Assembly: GCA_964532995.1 (NCBI GenBank) | Contig: CAZHJN010000006.1 | Location: 1 to 57,387, forward strand | DNA from: DTJG01 sp964532995 | GTDB lineage: Bacteria; Ratteibacteria; UBA8468; B48-G9; DTJG01 | Reading direction: 5' to 3' | DNA length: 57,387 nucleotides | Shown here: piece after piece, positions 53,601-57,387 of the stretch | Position numbering within the stretch: position 1 is the first letter of the stretch | How the letters are laid out: each line of letters opens with the position of its first letter | Translations under genes and position numbers: made by a program | The notes under the pieces: model-generated | What the model saw: the letters and a program-made list of their open reading frames with translations, nothing else | What the model was told of the DNA's origin: nothing | Databases searched by the model: none

Positions 53601-53695
53601 AATTAAGTGTATCAAAATCGAAGGAAAAGTTTATCATCAGGATCCCGGAGATAGATAAATTTTATTGTGTGGTTGTTCAGGAGACTATCCTGTGA
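50660..53695 (+). CDS. Large secreted protein with GH42-like middle domain
   Basis: A 1011-residue exported protein. The signal peptide is MKEKLVLAAVMFFIISASGYC. Residues about 25-180 form a beta-sandwich with the opening PIEAESFRLIKGW, like carbohydrate-binding modules. The large central region (about 330-700) has TIM-barrel-like character, for example HYHSTRFRTLLFAKVNAKATELI. A flavodoxin/GATase-like domain follows (about 740-830), with YFLIGDHLRPEAANALKNWV and GGLLISVAGGG, matching the trimerisation domain of GH42 beta-galactosidases. I infer a glycosidase-like enzyme, but cannot point to catalytic acids with confidence. Its 3' end overlaps a convergent gene by 11 bp. Confidence 0.65.
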   Translation: MKEKLVLAAVMFFIISASGYCFELPIEAESFRLIKGWRITDDGYFPSLPNFFSRQKIEADAFDNYAEARFSFVVPETKEYKIWVRYESCYGFGSVFNVSIIQNQKVKAKAVFGRMQDRKFFPFGRGETVQGPWAWHNTDYVYQSMEVSLEKGPATILLTKDKNERPSARRIIDLFYITDDLSLVPGDDWNWRRGNRPPILSHFTEPVFVKFEVKNGKGLLKVITGFAIMGNHPWAPRETFFVGKTGIFEKQPGPDEHLEKREKTTWHRFNVYTIQVPEIVLSQTGDAEMIVNISTGKPENIVKTITIGPGKEETTVYVAVGLKKYEKGLLGEYKALTMDEMIKKQIGILEKYNPPGKPAKKILLTGAIRDIFPQLQFKLAVASGLNGQAYSVHPLMYGKDSKLKGFITEKGFYSVQNAHLTRDCYEGDFSKLEARYKRIADDLYKKLGRKFPLHIKLIEETGPPPFETLMSWPKCKEMFESYLKQQSINPDDIAKDSDIFHYHSTRFRTLLFAKVNAKATELIERIFPEGSYVNSGSVYPTIGGFPAIGRGDDIFLLFKERGVTEYSSEISWGLCGTPDYIGPQTQSYEAALARSLAKYHNCPLGSYLISSGTYGYNDKFVELASYIMYGSGFKWLHYYVFGWPDGCSYTGHPEIMKATKRVNRTIGMIEDYLIDAKVVPGKIAIGWSSTTDIWDLAREPFSERLPGNCVYPQERHLLYLLLRHLQYPVEILSEEDLIEGYLKNFKIYFLIGDHLRPEAANALKNWVKEGGLLISVAGGGLFDHCNRSMDVLKEVFGIKDAKLEKTVNAIRPKLELLHMKPLDTIVFNSGKSMKVYGYRQTFIVDKGNVIGRYSNGEIAVVENNYGKGKAIIVGALFGPAYVRDAIPLQPYGRGGDKDELSLFFPTEYNSQVRMIVGDLIGPLEKNLVCSNPLIEAVLLERKDGYTITLTNFTEKKQKNFVLEFAPPENKRIEKIFSPFGKLSVSKSKEKFIIRIPEIDKFYCVVVQETIL

Positions 53696-54656
53696 TTTCC
53701 AGGTATTTTTTTACCTTCAGGGGAAGAAGTTTCCTGATGGGTAGCTTATAGGGACATCTTTCTTCACATTTACCACACCCAATGCAATTTTCTATTGATT
53801 TGAGAATTTTTTCCGAAACTCGCCGTTTAAGATTTCCCTGATATGCCAGGGTTTCAAGCATCATAATTGTTCTTACAGGAATATTTTGAGGGCAGGGATC
53901 AGGGAAAATACAATGTCCACAGTATCTGCAAAACTGTCCTGCAAATTGCTTGCGAATTTTTTTGTAAAAATTCAGATCCTCCTTTGTTATTTCGAGGTTT
54001 TTAAGCACACTCAAATTTTTTCTTGCTTCATTAACCCTTGCCATTCCTATAATTGCTGTGGAAACAGGCAGATTCAGAACATACCTTATAGCAGAATCAT
54101 ATTTTCTAATATTTCCCCCTGCAAAAGGTTTCATGGCTATGATACCTTTTCCTTTTTCTGATGCTTTTTCAAGGAAATTTTTGTCAACCTCATCTATACA
54201 ATTTATGGGAATCATCATTACCTGAAAAATTTCCTGCTTCAGTATTTGTTCATAAAGAGAAGGATTATGGGTACATATTCCTAAAATATTGAATTTTTCG
54301 TTTCTGAATTTTTCAAGAATTTCCGCCTCTTTTATTGCCCCGTCAAGATGTTTTTTGTCGTCTATCATGCTCAAAAGAAAAATATCGAAATAATCAAGCC
54401 CGAATTCTTTCAATTGATTGTCAATGGTTTTTGAAGTTCCTCTTGTGGAGATAAAGATTTTTCCTCTGTGTTTTCTCAGTGAATCCCTGATTTTTTCAGC
54501 TGTGCCCGAATAAATATCTATATAGTTGATACCACTTTCAACGCAAAAATCAATCAAATAATCTGAACGTTTTTTGCCAAGCCATGTAAAAGCAACTCCA
54601 CCAAGAGAGATAATGCTCACATCGATTCCTGTATTGCCTAATTTTCTGGTTTCCAT
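53685..54656 (-). CDS. Aldo/keto reductase with C-terminal 4Fe-4S domain
   Basis: A 323-residue protein. The AKR barrel begins MxTRKLGNTGIDVSIISLGG, with the Tyr-containing INYIDIYSGTAEKI region in place of the usual DTA..Y, then LDYFDIFLLSMID and ILGICTHNPSL. A C-terminal ferredoxin-like domain has CRYCGHCIFPDPCPQNI and CIGCGKCEERCPYKLPI, two cysteine sets able to hold 4Fe-4S clusters. This fusion is common in anaerobes and suggests reduction of a carbonyl linked to low-potential electrons. It overlaps the upstream nitrilase gene by 19 bp. Confidence 0.88.
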   Translation of the reverse strand: METRKLGNTGIDVSIISLGGVAFTWLGKKRSDYLIDFCVESGINYIDIYSGTAEKIRDSLRKHRGKIFISTRGTSKTIDNQLKEFGLDYFDIFLLSMIDDKKHLDGAIKEAEILEKFRNEKFNILGICTHNPSLYEQILKQEIFQVMMIPINCIDEVDKNFLEKASEKGKGIIAMKPFAGGNIRKYDSAIRYVLNLPVSTAIIGMARVNEARKNLSVLKNLEITKEDLNFYKKIRKQFAGQFCRYCGHCIFPDPCPQNIPVRTIMMLETLAYQGNLKRRVSEKILKSIENCIGCGKCEERCPYKLPIRKLLPLKVKKYLEITG

Positions 54657-55633
54657 TTTATAAGATCTTCACCCCACTTTGTTTTTTTTAATTTTTCAAA
54701 CATCTTATCAGAAATAAAATGTCTTTGTTCATCTCTTGTTGGTTTGTTTTTTTTCAACCTTTTGGTTATTGTCTTATACCAGTTTACCTGAATTTTTTTC
54801 TGGCATTTCAGAAATTCCTTTTCACATGCATAAACTGCTTCCCCAGAAGGTTTTACAGGAATATCTATGTAGCCGGTTGTGATTTTGTTGATTCCACGAC
54901 TGTATATTTCAATTTCGCCCCTATTTATAATAAGATTCATCCCTACATTTGCCTGAACGATTGGTACACCATTTTCTCTTGATCTGGCAAGTACTGCCCT
55001 GTTCTGTGCCGTATTTTTTGAGCCATAGGTCGGGATAAGGATAAACTGCGCGCCATCAAGAACAAGAGTTCTTGCGATAATTGGATACCATCTGTCACTG
55101 CAGATAAGAATTCCGCATCTTCCAAATGGTGTATCAAAAACCCTGATTTTGTTTCCCTGTCTTGAAAATTTCCACGATGGACGCGTTCCTTCGGAAAGTT
55201 TATTATAGATACCGCATATAATTCCATTAAAATCTATAAACACAGCGCTATTAAAGATCCGGTCATTTTCTTTTCTTGCGAATCCGAAACAGAGAGAAAT
55301 TTTCAATCTTTTTGCGAGAGACTGAAAATGTTTTATATATCTTCCATTGATTGGTTCTGCTATATCAAAAAAGTCAGCTGTTTTTTCTCTGTGCCAGATA
55401 ACATCAGAGAAAATGTATCCTTCAAGGATTCCTTCCGGAGCAACCGCAAGCTCACAGTGTTTTTTTGCTGCCTGAGTAAAAAACCACTCAAGTTTTTCTG
55501 CGTTTCTTGCCTTGTTCCATTTTTCAGGCCTGAAATTGATTGCTGCCACTTTATATCTGTGAAAAAACAGTGAATATTCTATTTTTATGTTGTCAAAAGG
55601 AGAAATTTTCTCATAAAGAGGTTTCGTTTTCAT
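54638..55633 (-). CDS. Carbon-nitrogen hydrolase (nitrilase superfamily)
   Basis: A 331-residue hydrolase. The Glu-Lys-Cys triad is visible: LAVAPEGILEGYIF (Glu), IYNKLSEGTRPSWKF (Lys), and GRCGILICSDRWYPIIARTL (Cys). The C-terminal 70 residues are basic and extend beyond the core domain. Family members hydrolyse amides, N-carbamoyl compounds or nitriles; the substrate is unknown. The gene lies 2 bp after DUF2905 and overlaps the aldo/keto reductase by 19 bp. Given the putrescine genes far upstream, N-carbamoylputrescine hydrolysis is conceivable but not indicated by context. Confidence 0.88.
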   Translation of the reverse strand: MKTKPLYEKISPFDNIKIEYSLFFHRYKVAAINFRPEKWNKARNAEKLEWFFTQAAKKHCELAVAPEGILEGYIFSDVIWHREKTADFFDIAEPINGRYIKHFQSLAKRLKISLCFGFARKENDRIFNSAVFIDFNGIICGIYNKLSEGTRPSWKFSRQGNKIRVFDTPFGRCGILICSDRWYPIIARTLVLDGAQFILIPTYGSKNTAQNRAVLARSRENGVPIVQANVGMNLIINRGEIEIYSRGINKITTGYIDIPVKPSGEAVYACEKEFLKCQKKIQVNWYKTITKRLKKNKPTRDEQRHFISDKMFEKLKKTKWGEDLIKWKPEN

Positions 55634-55635
55634 GG

Positions 55636-55833
55636 TTATTTCCTGAAAAGAAAACTGAGAAGCAGGGTAAGCAGAATACTCAGAATAATTGACGTGGTCA
55701 GAGGAAAATAAAAATGGAAGTTTCCTTTGTGATAGGAGAAATCACCGGGCAGCTTTCCCAGAGGCATCTTCAATTGAATCAACACACCGACCATTATCAG
55801 AAGAATTCCAATTATGATCAGGTATTTACCCAT
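55636..55833 (-). CDS. DUF2905 small membrane protein
   Basis: A 65-residue protein with two membrane helices: YLIIIGILLIMVGVLIQL and PLTTSIILSILLTLLLSFLF. Between them LGKLPGDFSYHKGNFHFYFP is the DUF2905 signature (KLPGD, F.FPl). Members are widespread in bacteria and of unknown function; they often sit near nucleic acid or envelope genes. It heads a three-gene minus run. Confidence 0.9.
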   Translation of the reverse strand: MGKYLIIIGILLIMVGVLIQLKMPLGKLPGDFSYHKGNFHFYFPLTTSIILSILLTLLLSFLFRK

Positions 55834-55854
55834 ATTTTTATTTTATCATAAATG

Positions 55855-55883
55855 TTGCAATGGAGTCGCCGATATGTTAACTT
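55855..55883 (+). promoter_or_regulatory. Candidate trpE promoter
   Basis: TTGCAA (55855-55860), 17 bp spacer, TAACTT (55878-55883). The leader would be about 20 nt, with GAGGAG before the ATG at 55909, so there is no room for a tryptophan leader peptide or attenuator. Confidence 0.35.
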
Positions 55884-55908
55884 ATAAACCAAAAGTCGAG
55901 GAGAAAAA

Positions 55909-57387
55909 ATGGAAATTTATCCTGATTTGAAGGAATTCGAGAAGTTGGCGGGTCTCTATAATCTCGTTCCTGTTTGGACAGAAGCCCTTGCCGACCTTGA
56001 GACACCAGTTGGCGTTTTTATGAAAGTCACAACTAATTCTGAAACAAATTTTCTTCTTGAAAGCGTTGAACAGGGTGGAAAACTTGGAAGATATTCCTTT
56101 ATTGGAATACAACCAAGAGAACTATTCAAAAGTTCTGGTAATACTGCGGAATTTACTGAAGAAAATGGAAATATCAGAAAAATAAATTCAAAGGACCCGC
56201 TTTTTGAGCTTGAGAAGATTGTAAATTATTATAAACAGCCAAAGATTCCACAACTTCCAATTTTTGCCGGTGGAGCGGTTGGTTATGTCTCGTACGACTA
56301 TGTGAGGTTTATTGAAAAAATTCCGGTCTTACTTCCTGACCGGCTGCTGTTTCCTGACCTTTATTTCCAGATGTGTTTTGATATGATTGTTTTTGACCAT
56401 TTGAAAAGAAAGATCCAGGTTATAAGCAATGCAAAAATAAATCGCAATGCTTCTGTAAGAAAAATATACAGGGATACCTGCGGGAAGATAGAATCAATTA
56501 TTTCACTCATAAAAAAGCCATTGCCTTACAGAACCAATAACTTCCAGCAAAGAAAGGCACAATTTATTTCTGATTGCACACAAAAGGAGTTTGAAGATTC
56601 AGTGTCAAAGGCAAAAAAATATATTAAAGCAGGAGATATTATTCAGGTTGTTCTTTCTCAAAGATGGGAAAGGGAACTTGATTTAAGTCCATTGTCAGTT
56701 TACAGATCTTTAAGGTCAATAAATCCTTCGCCGTATATGTTTTATCTCGGATTTCCAGGTATTCATCTTGTAGGCTCCTCACCTGAGATACTTGTTAGAT
56801 GTAATGGAACTGAAGCTCTTTTAAGGCCGATTGCCGGTACAAGGCCGAGAGGTAAGGATGATGCAGAAGATGAAGAGCTCGCGGATGAGTTGAAAAAAGA
56901 CACAAAAGAAATTGCAGAACATATAATGCTGGTTGATCTTGGAAGAAACGACCTTGGAAGGGTATGCAGATATGGAAGCGTTAAGGTTACTGATCTGATG
57001 TTTGTTGAAAAATACAGTCATGTTATGCATCTTGTAACAAATATTGTTGGAAAACTTGCAAGAGGTAAAAACCAGTTCGACCTACTTCGGGCTTGCTTTC
57101 CTGCAGGAACTGTTAGCGGCGCTCCAAAGATCAGAGCGATGGAAATTATTGAAGAGCTTGAGAAATCTAAGCGTGGTCCATATGCAGGTGCAGTCGGATA
57201 TTTCAGTTTTCGGGGTGATATGGACTTCTGTATCACAATCCGCACAATGTTTTCATCAGGTGGGAAAATTTATGTTCAGGCGGGTGCGGGGATTGTTGCT
57301 GATTCAGTACCTGAAAGGGAGTATTTTGAGACTATAAACAAGGCAAAGGCATTGATGCTTGCTTATGAAAATGCAAAGAATGTTGAC
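55909..57387 (+). CDS. trpE: Anthranilate synthase component I, C-terminus cut by window edge
   Basis: The frame from ATG 55909 stays open to the right edge (493 codons), close to the usual full length, so only a few residues are missing. The tryptophan-feedback motif NFLLESVEQGGKLGRYSF is intact. The chorismate-binding domain has SPYMFYLGF, GSSPEILVR, RPIAGTRPRGKDDAEDEEL, MLVDLGRNDLGRV, and GTVSGAPKIRAMEIIEELE. It makes anthranilate from chorismate together with TrpG, which is not in the window and may follow. GAGGAG precedes the start. Confidence 0.96.
   Translation, partial: MEIYPDLKEFEKLAGLYNLVPVWTEALADLETPVGVFMKVTTNSETNFLLESVEQGGKLGRYSFIGIQPRELFKSSGNTAEFTEENGNIRKINSKDPLFELEKIVNYYKQPKIPQLPIFAGGAVGYVSYDYVRFIEKIPVLLPDRLLFPDLYFQMCFDMIVFDHLKRKIQVISNAKINRNASVRKIYRDTCGKIESIISLIKKPLPYRTNNFQQRKAQFISDCTQKEFEDSVSKAKKYIKAGDIIQVVLSQRWERELDLSPLSVYRSLRSINPSPYMFYLGFPGIHLVGSSPEILVRCNGTEALLRPIAGTRPRGKDDAEDEELADELKKDTKEIAEHIMLVDLGRNDLGRVCRYGSVKVTDLMFVEKYSHVMHLVTNIVGKLARGKNQFDLLRACFPAGTVSGAPKIRAMEIIEELEKSKRGPYAGAVGYFSFRGDMDFCITIRTMFSSGGKIYVQAGAGIVADSVPEREYFETINKAKALMLAYENAKNVD

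Noticed and set aside
1..57387. CRISPR arrays, insertion sequences, toxin-antitoxin or defence genes
   Set aside because: No regularly spaced repeats, transposase motifs or paired small toxin genes were seen on either strand.

Overview
The window is 57.4 kb of compact, roughly 40% GC bacterial chromosome. The organism is Gram-negative: lpxI (lipid A), waaA (Kdo transfer) and a gmhB-type heptose phosphatase are present. The rest of the content is typical of uncultured, polysaccharide-degrading bacteria of the PVC/Omnitrophota/'Ratteibacteria' kind: a DUF6807 protein, ThuA, an FAD_oxidored protein, two URO-D paralogues, a sugar-phosphate isomerase, BNR repeats, a dockerin-like tail and GlcD-type oxidases. 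The exact phylum cannot be fixed from the sequence alone. No phage, insertion sequence, CRISPR array, rRNA or tRNA was recognised.

Layout. (1) 1-2567: a truncated unknown protein and a secreted M14 carboxypeptidase with a dockerin-like tail. (2) 17521 down to 2569, minus strand: one nine-gene run encoding a tandem DUF4159 protein, MoxR ATPase, DUF58, two membrane VWA proteins, a large DUF4175-like membrane protein, two secreted proteins (one PKD plus TPR) and an FAD oxidoreductase. (3) 17812-23218, plus: DUF6807 and xylulokinase, then rpsI, argC, gmhB-like and thuA. (4) 24672-23222, minus: pyruvoyl arginine decarboxylase and agmatinase, i.e. putrescine synthesis from arginine. (5) 24788-33397, plus: URO-D paralogue, queE, queC, lpxI, a GlcD-type oxidase, waaA, a GAF/GGDEF protein, hisB and a Xer recombinase. 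(6) 33446-40101, plus: glutamine synthetase plus a split, archaeal-type glutamate synthase in five genes, preceded by a promoter and a transcription attenuator; a convergent GAF-ANTAR gene follows. (7) 40944-45555: MscS-like channel protein, two lipoproteins, and a sugar isomerase / 2-hydroxyacid dehydrogenase / BNR protein set. (8) 50564 down to 45549, minus: endonuclease V, exported nitroreductase, URO-D paralogue, flavin reductase, SprT-like protease and GlcD oxidase. (9) 50660-57387: a large secreted GH42-like protein, an aldo/keto reductase, a nitrilase, DUF2905 and trpE (cut by the right edge).

The most interesting item is the glnA leader (33480-33570). It holds two near-identical decamers, GCAGTGATGC and GCAGAGATGC. 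Each presents a hexaloop with A at position 1 and G at position 4, the known recognition pattern of ANTAR antiterminators, and the second loop caps a strong intrinsic terminator. A GAF-ANTAR protein is encoded at the far end of the same operon, which makes a self-contained nitrogen-assimilation switch. As read here, that regulator carries a single-base frameshift.

Genes are packed tightly. The longest gene-free stretches are about 290 bp (17522-17811) and about 230 bp (33398-33629), and both are promoter regions. All six convergent gene pairs abut or overlap without a visible intrinsic terminator. Recognisable promoters are mostly TTGACA-like, 16-17 bp spacer, TAAAAT-like.
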